A stretch of 64,000 nt of DNA from Prochlorococcus sp. AG-363-P19. Its GTDB lineage: Bacteria > Cyanobacteriota > Cyanobacteriia > PCC-6307 > Cyanobiaceae. Of the stretch, positions 49,411 to 57,620 are shown one piece after another. The notes under the pieces are model-generated. The model did no database searches. It had not been told where the DNA came from and saw nothing but the letters and a program-made list of their open reading frames with translations. The stretch is taken from positions 62,001-126,000 of the forward strand of contig QCGG01000002.1 in assembly GCA_003280055.1 (NCBI GenBank), given 5' to 3'. Numbering within the stretch: the first letter of the stretch is position 1; every line of letters starts with the position of its first letter. Both the position numbers and the translations under genes were made by a program.

Positions 49411-51264
49411 CTAATAATTTGCACCTGTTTTGCGATGATGCACGGCTGTAAGTACTTCTGCATCATTAACTTTGCCATGCTTAACATCTGCATATATCAA
49501 CCAATGATCTCCGCATTCCATCCGATATTGAACGGTTGCTTCAAGCCAAGCTACTGAATCTGAAAGCAAGGGTTGTCCCGCAGGACTGATCTCTAATTCC
49601 AATCCTTGAAATCTATCCGCACCCGCAGCAAATGGCTGAAGAAATTGTTTCATTGTTTTATTTTCTCGTCCTTCCGCAAGAATATTTAAGGCAAAGCTAT
49701 CCCCAATATGAAGCAATGACTCAACAGCACGGTCCTTGGCTACAGATACTGTGATACCAGGAGGAGAGAAACTGGCTTGACTAACCCAACTTGCAACCAT
49801 TGCACCCGTCAAAGCCTTGTCTCCTGACCCTTGTCGAGTAGTTAAAACACATAACGAACCGATAACACGTCCTAATGCCAAAACAGACGGATCACTACGG
49901 CTAGTAGTCAATCCTCCAGAAACTCGACGAGTTTTACGTCGATGTGCGACGATCAATTCTCTACCAAAATGGGTTCCTGTTTCCTCCAACATTTTGATCA
50001 TTGTTGTATTAGGGCTAAATTTCACCTTAATTGGATCAAAAGCAAAAGAAAAACCACCATCTCGCAATTTATGTTCTAAAAGATCTAAAGCTTCTCCACT
50101 CCATCCATAGCTCCCAAAAACTCCTACTTTTTTCTTGCGATCACCTTCTGCCAAGAGAGTGCCTAATGCCGAAACAATTGGAGTGGGTGCATGCCCCCCA
50201 AGTGTAGGTGAACCTATCAAATAGGCATCTGCCTCGCGAACAGCTTCAAGCAATTCCTCCGCAGAGGTAAATTCGCAATTATAGATGTCTACTCGTACAC
50301 CCGTACGACTTACACCTCTAGATAATGCATCAGCCATGGCGGCTGTATTTCCATAAGCACTTGCAAAAAGCAATAAAACTTTTAAAGAGGCATGACGTTG
50401 TCCCTCACCCCAACGACGATAATTACTTACAAGGCTCCGCCAACTAGTTTCTATAGCAGGGCCATGACCAGGAGCAATTGTACGTATATCCAAATCCTCA
50501 AAACGATCAAGAATTGACTCCACCTGAGTTGACATAGATGCCATCAAAGAATCATAAAAATAACGACGATCCTCTTCCGTACTAACACCATTAGATTCAC
50601 ACCAATTAGCCGTACAAATATGAGCTGAGAAGAATTTATCACTCATCAATATGCCAGAAGTTTCATCAAATACCAGAAGACCTCCTGGCCATCTTGGTGT
50701 TGATGCAGGCAACAAATGTAAATCACGATCCTCAAATTGAATGAATCGTTGCTCATGCTTAATCACATTTATGTGAGGCAAAGGTGGCAATGAAAGTTGC
50801 TCAGTATTTATTTCATTTCCAGCACCTTGTGGTTTCTTCTGTACCCACAGTTCCTTTAATAATTTAACTCCAGGGTTTGAGCTAATTATTTCCAGAAAAG
50901 GGTATGCCTCAACTAACTTCTTTAAAAAGGATACTCTATTTGGATTTACATGGCCTATTATCACATGCATCCGTGATATCTTTTGAGGTAAAGTTTCAGC
51001 AAGTGCAGGTAAAAATACTTCTCCATATATATCACCTGGAGGATGAACTAACACAACAACCTGACCATTACTTCTTGAATCCAGTGGAGAAGTAAATAAA
51101 AAGCAATTGTCTGTACTTCCCCTCTCTAACGCATACTCAAGTTCAAAACGTAATCTTCTAGGACTTAGCCCTCTCAAACAGATTGCAGAAGAATCAATAG
51201 GGATTTTTACTATCTCCAACTTCTCAAAATCCTTTTTAGGTTTAGTATGAAAAACAATTCCCAT
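49411..51264 (-). CDS. flv1: Flavodiiron protein, Flv1 type (non-canonical iron ligands)
   Basis: 617 residues: degenerate metallo-beta-lactamase domain, flavodoxin domain (LLLFASAYGNTAAMADALSRG) and C-terminal flavin-reductase domain (MVASWVSQASFSPPGITVSV). Iron ligands in the partner H-x-E-x-D-H are replaced by HVNPNR (105-110), the next His by Arg191 and Asp by Lys210, while His267 remains. This matches the Flv1/Flv2 class, which works as a heteromer with Flv3 or Flv4. It directs electrons from PSI to O2. TGATG overlap with flv3 stop shows coupling. Confidence 0.9.
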   Translation of the reverse strand: MGIVFHTKPKKDFEKLEIVKIPIDSSAICLRGLSPRRLRFELEYALERGSTDNCFLFTSPLDSRSNGQVVVLVHPPGDIYGEVFLPALAETLPQKISRMHVIIGHVNPNRVSFLKKLVEAYPFLEIISSNPGVKLLKELWVQKKPQGAGNEINTEQLSLPPLPHINVIKHEQRFIQFEDRDLHLLPASTPRWPGGLLVFDETSGILMSDKFFSAHICTANWCESNGVSTEEDRRYFYDSLMASMSTQVESILDRFEDLDIRTIAPGHGPAIETSWRSLVSNYRRWGEGQRHASLKVLLLFASAYGNTAAMADALSRGVSRTGVRVDIYNCEFTSAEELLEAVREADAYLIGSPTLGGHAPTPIVSALGTLLAEGDRKKKVGVFGSYGWSGEALDLLEHKLRDGGFSFAFDPIKVKFSPNTTMIKMLEETGTHFGRELIVAHRRKTRRVSGGLTTSRSDPSVLALGRVIGSLCVLTTRQGSGDKALTGAMVASWVSQASFSPPGITVSVAKDRAVESLLHIGDSFALNILAEGRENKTMKQFLQPFAAGADRFQGLELEISPAGQPLLSDSVAWLEATVQYRMECGDHWLIYADVKHGKVNDAEVLTAVHHRKTGANY

Positions 51265-53006
51265 CAGTAATGATTTCCAACTTTACGGTGATGTACAGCA
51301 GTTTTTGCTTCTGGATCTGAGACATTTCCCTCTTCAACAACTGCATAAACGATCCAATGATCTGGTCCCTCTAGTCTTTGCTCAACCCTACAACTCAAAT
51401 AGGCCAAAGCATCTACTAGTACAGGACCACCCTTAGCTACATTTTCTAAAACATTAACTCCCTCAAAACGATCTGCACCTGGTGGAAAGCGTTTTAGGAA
51501 ATGACGCAGCAAAGGTTGGTAGTTATCCTCACGTAAAACATTTATCACGAAACGGTCACCTACCTGCATTAATACCTCTATAGCCCTCTCTTTAGCAACT
51601 GCCACAGTGAGTCCTGGTGGGACAAAACTTGCTTGTGTCACCCAGCTTGCAACCATTGCGCCACGACGCTGAGCATGATGCTTCCCTTGACTGGCTGTCA
51701 CAATATACAAACCACCACTAATACGCCCCAAAGCTTTATCTAAATCTCCATCCAGACTTTTCATCATCGCAATAGCTTTCTTACGATTAAGCAATTGACC
51801 TAGATCAGTACCTGCCTCCTCAAAACGCTGAAAAGTCTTTTCATCTGGTGGTACACGTACTCGGAGTGGAGCAAAAGCCTCATTCTGGGCTAATGCTCGT
51901 AGTTGATTGGCTACAGAATCAATAGGCTCATCATTGCCGCCATATGCATCGTAAACTGCTACCCATTGCTTCGATTTTAGAGCTGCCAGCATAGTTGCTA
52001 TCGCACTATATAACTCAGGAGCGGGCTTGGAAGGCCACGTAGGAACAACAACAGCTGATGCTTCGCCAATTAAATTACTAAGTTCTTGAGATTCAGAACC
52101 TCTTAAATCTACTAACTGAACCAGTGCATCTGTTTTACTAATTCCATGAGCAATAGACTGACTTAATCGATCACAAAAACCATATTGACTGAAATAGCAA
52201 ACAGCTACATAAGCTTCTCCTTTACTTCTTTGATTACTCCAAACTCTATAGTTTTCAATCCAAGAAAAAAGATGTTCTTTTAATAATGGTCCATGCCCAA
52301 CAGCAATGATAGAGATAGCAGGCAATTGATCCATTCGCTTGAGGGCCTGCAAAACACTTCGTGCATTTGGTGCCATCAAACAGTCATAATAAAATCGAAA
52401 GTCTGCAGCAATAGCCTTAGCATCAATATCAAAAAGAGCATCAGAGCAATAATGCAAGCCAAATGCATCACATGTATAAAGAATCCCTGTGCCCCGATCA
52501 AATGAAAAAATTGTATCGGGCCAATGCAAATTAGGAGCACTTAAAAAATCAAAAATATGAGATTGACCACTGTCTTGATTTATACCTAAGTCAAGTGTAT
52601 CTCCTGACTTAACAGCCCTTGAACGAAACTCTTGGTGAACCTGATCTTTCAAATAGTCAAGAGCAACCTTGGAAGCAATGATTTCTATTTGGGGATTCAG
52701 TTTGAGCAACTCACCTATCAATCCTGAATGATCTGGCTCTGTATGGCTGACAATCAAATAATCAATGGAGTTTAGTCCAATCTGTTCCTGTAAAAGTGAA
52801 AACCAAGTGGACTTAAATTTTTCATGAGAAGTATCTATTAGAGCTGTTTTAGAACCCCTTACCAAGAACGAGTTATAGGTTGTTCCATTACGAAGGCCAA
52901 ACTCAATGTCAAAACGACTTCTATCCCAGTCCAAGGAGCGAATAGTAGTTGTATCTAGACCAATGTCTTCGCATTGCAGAGAAAGTCGTGAGGCTGAACT
53001 AGTCAT
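51264..53006 (-). CDS. flv3: Flavodiiron protein, Flv3 type (canonical iron ligands)
   Basis: 580 residues. Diiron ligands intact: HTEPDH (88-93), His161 in LHWPD, Asp180 in YTCDAF and His238 in VGHGPLL. The flavodoxin (VCYFSQYGFCDRLSQS) and flavin reductase (GAMVASWVTQASFVPPG) domains follow. With Flv1 it reduces O2 to water downstream of photosystem I in fluctuating light. The two genes form a translation-coupled pair, and flv3 is the upstream one. 90 bases separate it from dctM. Confidence 0.92.
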   Translation of the reverse strand: MTSSASRLSLQCEDIGLDTTTIRSLDWDRSRFDIEFGLRNGTTYNSFLVRGSKTALIDTSHEKFKSTWFSLLQEQIGLNSIDYLIVSHTEPDHSGLIGELLKLNPQIEIIASKVALDYLKDQVHQEFRSRAVKSGDTLDLGINQDSGQSHIFDFLSAPNLHWPDTIFSFDRGTGILYTCDAFGLHYCSDALFDIDAKAIAADFRFYYDCLMAPNARSVLQALKRMDQLPAISIIAVGHGPLLKEHLFSWIENYRVWSNQRSKGEAYVAVCYFSQYGFCDRLSQSIAHGISKTDALVQLVDLRGSESQELSNLIGEASAVVVPTWPSKPAPELYSAIATMLAALKSKQWVAVYDAYGGNDEPIDSVANQLRALAQNEAFAPLRVRVPPDEKTFQRFEEAGTDLGQLLNRKKAIAMMKSLDGDLDKALGRISGGLYIVTASQGKHHAQRRGAMVASWVTQASFVPPGLTVAVAKERAIEVLMQVGDRFVINVLREDNYQPLLRHFLKRFPPGADRFEGVNVLENVAKGGPVLVDALAYLSCRVEQRLEGPDHWIVYAVVEEGNVSDPEAKTAVHHRKVGNHY

Positions 53007-53096
53007 TGCAATCGTTGTGCCTGATATAAAATCAGCAAGAATTTGCTTCCACTATCCCTTAACCTTACAAATAATTTGATCAAACTGTTGTTTTGG

Positions 53097-54467
53097 TCAA
53101 GAATAAGCAAGATCAGGAAGCCAATTAACTAGATCTGGTATCGCAATAATTAAGACTAAAACCGCTATCTGAAGAGCTACAAATGGCAAAGCTCCCATAT
53201 ATATATCCTTAGTGGTAATCTCTTTTGGAGCAACACCACGTAAATAGAATAGAGCAAAGCCAAATGGTGGTGTGAGAAAAGAAGTTTGCAAATTTGCCCC
53301 AATGATTACACCTAGCCAAATCAATGCTTCTGGGCCGAGCAGTTGGCGAGCAGCTGGGAGCAAAAGAGGTACAGCTATAAAAGCAATTTCAAAAAAATCA
53401 ATAAAGAACCCTAATACAAAAATAGTCAACATACTGATAGAGAGAAAGCCTACTCTTCCCCCAGGCAAATTAAGAAGGAGATTAGCAATTAACTCATCTC
53501 CTCCAACACCTCTGAAAATCAAACTAAAAGCAGTCGAACCAATCAAAATTGCCATGACCATTGAGGTTGTCCTCAGTGTCTCATCGCAAACTCTCGAAAG
53601 TGTATGACGACTAAATCCACCATTTAAAGCTGCTAAACCAATTGCCCCAAAAGCCCCCAAAGTACCTGCCTCAGTAGGAGTAGCTACACCAAAAAAAATA
53701 CTTCCCAAAACCAAAAGAATTAATCCCAACGGAGGTGTCATTACCCTGAATAAATTCATAACTTGCGAAAAAGAAAGAGCATTAGAAACTTGCTGGGGAG
53801 CTAATTCAGGTTTCAAAGCACTTATAACCAATACATACCCAGCAAATGCAAATGCCATCAATAAGCCTGGAATAACCGAACCAAGAAACAAGTCCCCAAC
53901 AGAGATGCCCAGCTGATCACCTAGCACAACCAAAACAATGCTTGGAGGAATAATTTGGCCCAAAGTTCCTGATGCAGCTATTACTCCCGTAGCCAAAGAA
54001 CGGTTATAACCTGCTCGCAACATCGCAGGCAATGAAATCATTCCCATAGTGGTCACAGTTGCTGCAACCACTCCGGTAGTTGCAGCAAGTAAAGAACCCA
54101 CGACGACAACAGAAAGAGCCAAGCCTCCTCTGAGACGACCCAACAGCTTACCCATGCTTTCCAACAATCTCTCGGCAATCCCTGAGCTTTCCAACATTGA
54201 CCCCATGAACACAAAGCCAGGAATCGCCAGAAGAGTAAAATTAGACATGATTCCCAATATTCTTTGAGGTAAAGCAGTTACAAATAATGGATCAAAAACT
54301 CCTAGAGCAACTCCCAACAAAGCAAAAAGTACTGAAATTCCCCCGAGACAAAAAGCAACTGGATAACCACTTAAAAGTGCTATAATTAAAGCGATAAACA
54401 TTCCTGGAGCTAGCACACCTACAAGATCAAAAATGATCACATGCCCAAGAAGATCTATTTCAATCAA
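53097..54467 (-). CDS. dctM: TRAP transporter large membrane subunit (DctM)
   Basis: 456 residues, about 12 membrane spans. Family motifs include LAIPGFVFMGSMLESSGIAERLL, VVAATVTTMGMISLPAMLRAGYN, ASGTLGQIIPPSIVLVVLGDQ and FFIDFFEIAFIAVPLLLP. It is the Na+-coupled channel of a tripartite ATP-independent periplasmic transporter. Start TTG at 54467 (a GTG 27 bases in is an alternative); it overlaps dctQ by eight bases. Its stop lies 90 bases upstream of flv3. Confidence 0.93.
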   Translation of the reverse strand: MIEIDLLGHVIIFDLVGVLAPGMFIALIIALLSGYPVAFCLGGISVLFALLGVALGVFDPLFVTALPQRILGIMSNFTLLAIPGFVFMGSMLESSGIAERLLESMGKLLGRLRGGLALSVVVVGSLLAATTGVVAATVTTMGMISLPAMLRAGYNRSLATGVIAASGTLGQIIPPSIVLVVLGDQLGISVGDLFLGSVIPGLLMAFAFAGYVLVISALKPELAPQQVSNALSFSQVMNLFRVMTPPLGLILLVLGSIFFGVATPTEAGTLGAFGAIGLAALNGGFSRHTLSRVCDETLRTTSMVMAILIGSTAFSLIFRGVGGDELIANLLLNLPGGRVGFLSISMLTIFVLGFFIDFFEIAFIAVPLLLPAARQLLGPEALIWLGVIIGANLQTSFLTPPFGFALFYLRGVAPKEITTKDIYMGALPFVALQIAVLVLIIAIPDLVNWLPDLAYS

Positions 54468-55029
54468 AAGATTTCTCCTCCGATTTTTCTTGAGAAAATC
54501 TTGAAAGATATTCTGAATCTTTTAAGAAAATAAAAGACTTAATTGCCTCAGCTAAACCTTGTAAAAATAATAGAAAAAACCCTAGTGGTATAAGACTTTT
54601 GACCCAATAACGAGGCAAACCATTAGGGTCTGGAGAAAGTTCTCCAATACTCCAAGAATACAAAGCAGGAGAAACAGATAGAGCCATAACAACAAAAGCA
54701 AAGGGCAATAAAAGAACAAACGTTCCAACCAAGTCCAAACGTCTCTTCTCACGTAAAGTCCAACGTGCTTGCAAAACATCCACTCGAACATGCCCATGTC
54801 GCTGTAACGTCCACGACAACCCAAATAAGAACGCCAAATCAAATAAATACCATTGACCCTCAATTAAACGATTTGAACTCAAGTTATATCCAAGTGCTGC
54901 TCCTAAGTACCTGCCTACAACATTCCAAAAACCTAAAACCAGCATCATGAATAGTGCCCATCGGGCAACTAAAGCCAAAACCCTAACCAGAGTTTCTAGA
55001 CGTTCGGAAAAGACAAGCCAAGGCCTCAT
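54460..55029 (-). CDS. dctQ: TRAP transporter small membrane subunit (DctQ)
   Basis: 189 residues, four membrane spans including RVLALVARWALFMMLVLGFWN and FVLLLPFAFVVMALSVSP, with a charged loop (RHGHVRVDVLQARWTLREKRR) typical of the family. ATG at 55029 lies two bases after the dctP stop; a TTG at 55035 overlapping that stop is also possible. Acts with DctM in the membrane complex. Weak sequence conservation is normal for this subunit, and context makes the call firm. Confidence 0.88.
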   Translation of the reverse strand: MRPWLVFSERLETLVRVLALVARWALFMMLVLGFWNVVGRYLGAALGYNLSSNRLIEGQWYLFDLAFLFGLSWTLQRHGHVRVDVLQARWTLREKRRLDLVGTFVLLLPFAFVVMALSVSPALYSWSIGELSPDPNGLPRYWVKSLIPLGFFLLFLQGLAEAIKSFIFLKDSEYLSRFSQEKSEEKSFD

Positions 55030-55031
55030 AA

Positions 55032-56150
55032 TCAAATCACTACTGAGCTATAGCTATATGAGGAAAAAGAAAACTCATTAATCTTGTTCCAAGCAGATAC
55101 CTCCTTACGAAATCCTTGCCATTGATTAAAGAGCTTACGAAAAATCACATCACCACTAGCCATTTCTGAATAAATTTGAAAAGCAGCCGTTTGAGCAGCT
55201 TTAAGAATTTCCACACTATATGGGACTAATTCAGTTCCACCCTGAGCAAGTCTTTGAAGAGCCAATCCATTCAAGCTGTCATATCGACTCAGCATCGTAA
55301 GGTTTGCCTCAAAGCAAGCTGTAGAGAAAATTGCTCGATATTCACTAGGTAACTTGTCCCAAGCCTTCTTATTAACAAGACCTGTCAGTGATGGCCCTGG
55401 TTCCCACCAACCTGGATAGTAATAAAATTGGGCTGCTCGATGAAGTCCTAATTTTTCATCGTCATATGGTCCTGTCCACTCTGCAGCATCAATTGCTCCT
55501 CTATCTAAAGCTAAAAATATTTCTCCTCCAGGAAGGACTTGAACATTGACTCCAAGCTGAGCCATTACCTTGCCTCCAAGACCAGGAATACGCATCTTTA
55601 ATCCCTGAAGCGAATCAAGACCATCCAATTTTTTATTAAACCAACCACCCATTTGGGCACCGGTATTTCCAGCAGGAAAACTAATTACTCCAAAGTCTGA
55701 ATAAACTCGATTAATTTCCCTATTACCCCCAGCTTGATACAACCAAGCATTTTGCTGTTGCGCCGTTAATCCAAATGGAACAGAGGTGCCAAACGCAAAA
55801 GCAGGATTTTTCCCAATGTAGTAATAACTCGCAGTATGACCACATTCAACGGAACCAGCCTGAACGGCATCTAAAACCTCCAGGCCAGGAACTATCTCTC
55901 CAGCAGCGTAAGGTTTGATCTGAAAACTCCCACCACTCAGTTCATTAACTCTTTTACTAATCGTCTCTGCACCACCATAAATAGTATCCAATGAGTGGGG
56001 CCAACTCGTTGCCATCTTCCAGCGAACATTCGGCAAAGAAGTACTCGCAACCTGATCCCCTTTCCGAATTGTGCAAGAACTCACAATTCCTGTCCCTACA
56101 GCAGCAGCTACTGCAGTGGCCCCATTAGTTAATAGCTTACGTCGTTCCAT
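55032..56150 (-). CDS. dctP: TRAP transporter substrate-binding lipoprotein (DctP/TakP type)
   Basis: 372 residues. N-terminus with paired Arg (MERRKLL) suggests a Tat signal, followed by a hydrophobic stretch and lipobox GIVSSC with Cys26. The mature protein has WKMATSWPHSLDTIYGGAE, TASYYYIGKNPAFAFGTSVP, MRIPGLGGKV, the substrate-binding Arg region, and AAEWTGPYDDEKLG, matching the TakP group that binds 2-oxoacids. In Synechocystis a homologous system (Gtr) takes up glutamate. The ligand here is not certain. First gene of the dctP-Q-M operon. Confidence 0.88.
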   Translation of the reverse strand: MERRKLLTNGATAVAAAVGTGIVSSCTIRKGDQVASTSLPNVRWKMATSWPHSLDTIYGGAETISKRVNELSGGSFQIKPYAAGEIVPGLEVLDAVQAGSVECGHTASYYYIGKNPAFAFGTSVPFGLTAQQQNAWLYQAGGNREINRVYSDFGVISFPAGNTGAQMGGWFNKKLDGLDSLQGLKMRIPGLGGKVMAQLGVNVQVLPGGEIFLALDRGAIDAAEWTGPYDDEKLGLHRAAQFYYYPGWWEPGPSLTGLVNKKAWDKLPSEYRAIFSTACFEANLTMLSRYDSLNGLALQRLAQGGTELVPYSVEILKAAQTAAFQIYSEMASGDVIFRKLFNQWQGFRKEVSAWNKINEFSFSSYSYSSVVI

Positions 56151-56257
56151 AAAGATCCTTTAAGCAAAATGCAGCAATCTGGTATTCAACAAATCACTAC
56201 TGACTTGATTTTGCCGATCTTGTTCTAATTGTGCTTATCTTCTTGAAAAGGATTCAT

Positions 56258-56734
56258 CTAAAGAAACCACCAACTAGAAAACGTGGCTGCTTGTCCACAG
56301 GGAATCTCATTCTCATCCCAAACTGTCCAAATATAAATATTTCTAATATAAAATTCTCTTCCTAAGCTGTCCACGCGAATACCTCCATAAGTCTTAAACG
56401 AAGTATTAATAGAAGCCTGATTCAGTAAAAATCTACGTTCTTTAAGTTGATTAGCTGGCGCAGAAATTCTTGAAGGCATACCAACCATTTCGTCCCATCG
56501 CCGATGCCAAAGTAACAGTGCAGAAGAATTTACATAATTAAGCAATGGATCATTGTTTTTATCATGTGCTAGCAGTGGCTGTTGCATTGCAAAAACCTCT
56601 TGGCTAAACGAACGGCTATCATCCTCAAAGGAGTCACAAGCAAACAGAGGTCTGCCAAAGGCACGCTGATAGGAAGTACAAATTAAATGTACAAGTCGTA
56701 CCTTTTCAGGTGTTAACCAAAGAGCATCAACCAC
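56258..56734 (-). CDS. MEKHLA domain protein
   Basis: 158 residues. The domain (PAS-like, found also at the C-terminus of plant class III HD-ZIP proteins) is recognised by LICTSYQRAFGRPL, NSSALLLWHRRWDEMVGMPSR and IWTVWDENEIPCGQAATFSSW. The protein is a stand-alone MEKHLA with no other domain. The start is GTG 56734, eight bases inside the SWIM gene, which suggests a shared transcript. Sensory or redox role is speculation. Confidence 0.82.
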   Translation of the reverse strand: MVDALWLTPEKVRLVHLICTSYQRAFGRPLFACDSFEDDSRSFSQEVFAMQQPLLAHDKNNDPLLNYVNSSALLLWHRRWDEMVGMPSRISAPANQLKERRFLLNQASINTSFKTYGGIRVDSLGREFYIRNIYIWTVWDENEIPCGQAATFSSWWFL

Positions 56735-57620
56735 CTGAGGCCATTGCTTGAATCATTGCTTGCTCAGCCAAGACTTTTCCTTGAGAACTCAAATGACTCA
56801 AAAAAAGATTACGTGCTTCAGGAAACTTAGGATCCTGTGCGAACGGCAAATCACCAGCTACATCTAACCCTGTATCTCCTTCCATCGCAGGAGTAATAAC
56901 AACAAGATCAGCACTCAAGCTTGAGCTATAAGACCACCACAAACCTGGTTCAAGAACAGCAGGGTGTGGAATATCAGGAAGGTATTGATTGTTAGTTTCA
57001 TATTCCTTATCTGAGTTCTTTTCGTTTGAAAAATTAGCTAAGGCTTTTAGGCGTTGATCAGCCAGGTCAGCTAATAAAGCAGCACGACTTCTCCCTCTAA
57101 GTTGAAACAAAACAAAGGGATCCTCGCTAAAGCGTTCACCCATTAAAAAATAAATTGCACTAATATGCTTACATGGATTTGCCTTATCTGGACAACTACA
57201 TTCACTACGAACTTCTTGCAATTTAAAGGGGAATAATCGCTTACCGCTAGCAGCAAAAGCCCTTTCAATATCAGATGGCATTACACCTGATAATAACTGA
57301 GCTGACCATCTTGCTTTTTGCGTTAATGCCTCAAGAACATAACTCCAATCTTCATCATTTAATACATCCAACCAAAGTTTAACTTTATATGGATCTAAAT
57401 CGGTTCCCTGCACACGAGCATGCACACGTCGGCCTTCAAAACGAATAGATATTACTTTCCCTTCTCGCGCATAAGTCCAAGCACGTTCCAATCTCTTCTT
57501 AAAGCGATAAGAATTGATCAACTCCATCCACTGTTCTACCCACCAAGGCTGATCACTAAGTCCATCCTCTCCAAGAGCAGTATTAATAGGTGCATTATTT
57601 TGATTGTGTGAACTATTCAT
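56727..57620 (-). CDS. SWIM zinc-finger protein
   Basis: 297 residues. SWIM motif C-x-C-x6-C-x-H at Cys141, Cys143, Cys150, His152 (CSCPDKANPCKH). The N-terminal region (GKVISIRFEGRRVHARVQGT) is characteristic of proteins encoded with SNF2 helicases. The C-terminal half is acidic and ends QAMIQAMASGG. It starts directly after the SNF2 stop (57621/57620), so it is probably made with the helicase. SWIM domains bind DNA or protein; no function is proven here. Confidence 0.88.
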   Translation of the reverse strand: MNSSHNQNNAPINTALGEDGLSDQPWWVEQWMELINSYRFKKRLERAWTYAREGKVISIRFEGRRVHARVQGTDLDPYKVKLWLDVLNDEDWSYVLEALTQKARWSAQLLSGVMPSDIERAFAASGKRLFPFKLQEVRSECSCPDKANPCKHISAIYFLMGERFSEDPFVLFQLRGRSRAALLADLADQRLKALANFSNEKNSDKEYETNNQYLPDIPHPAVLEPGLWWSYSSSLSADLVVITPAMEGDTGLDVAGDLPFAQDPKFPEARNLFLSHLSSQGKVLAEQAMIQAMASGG

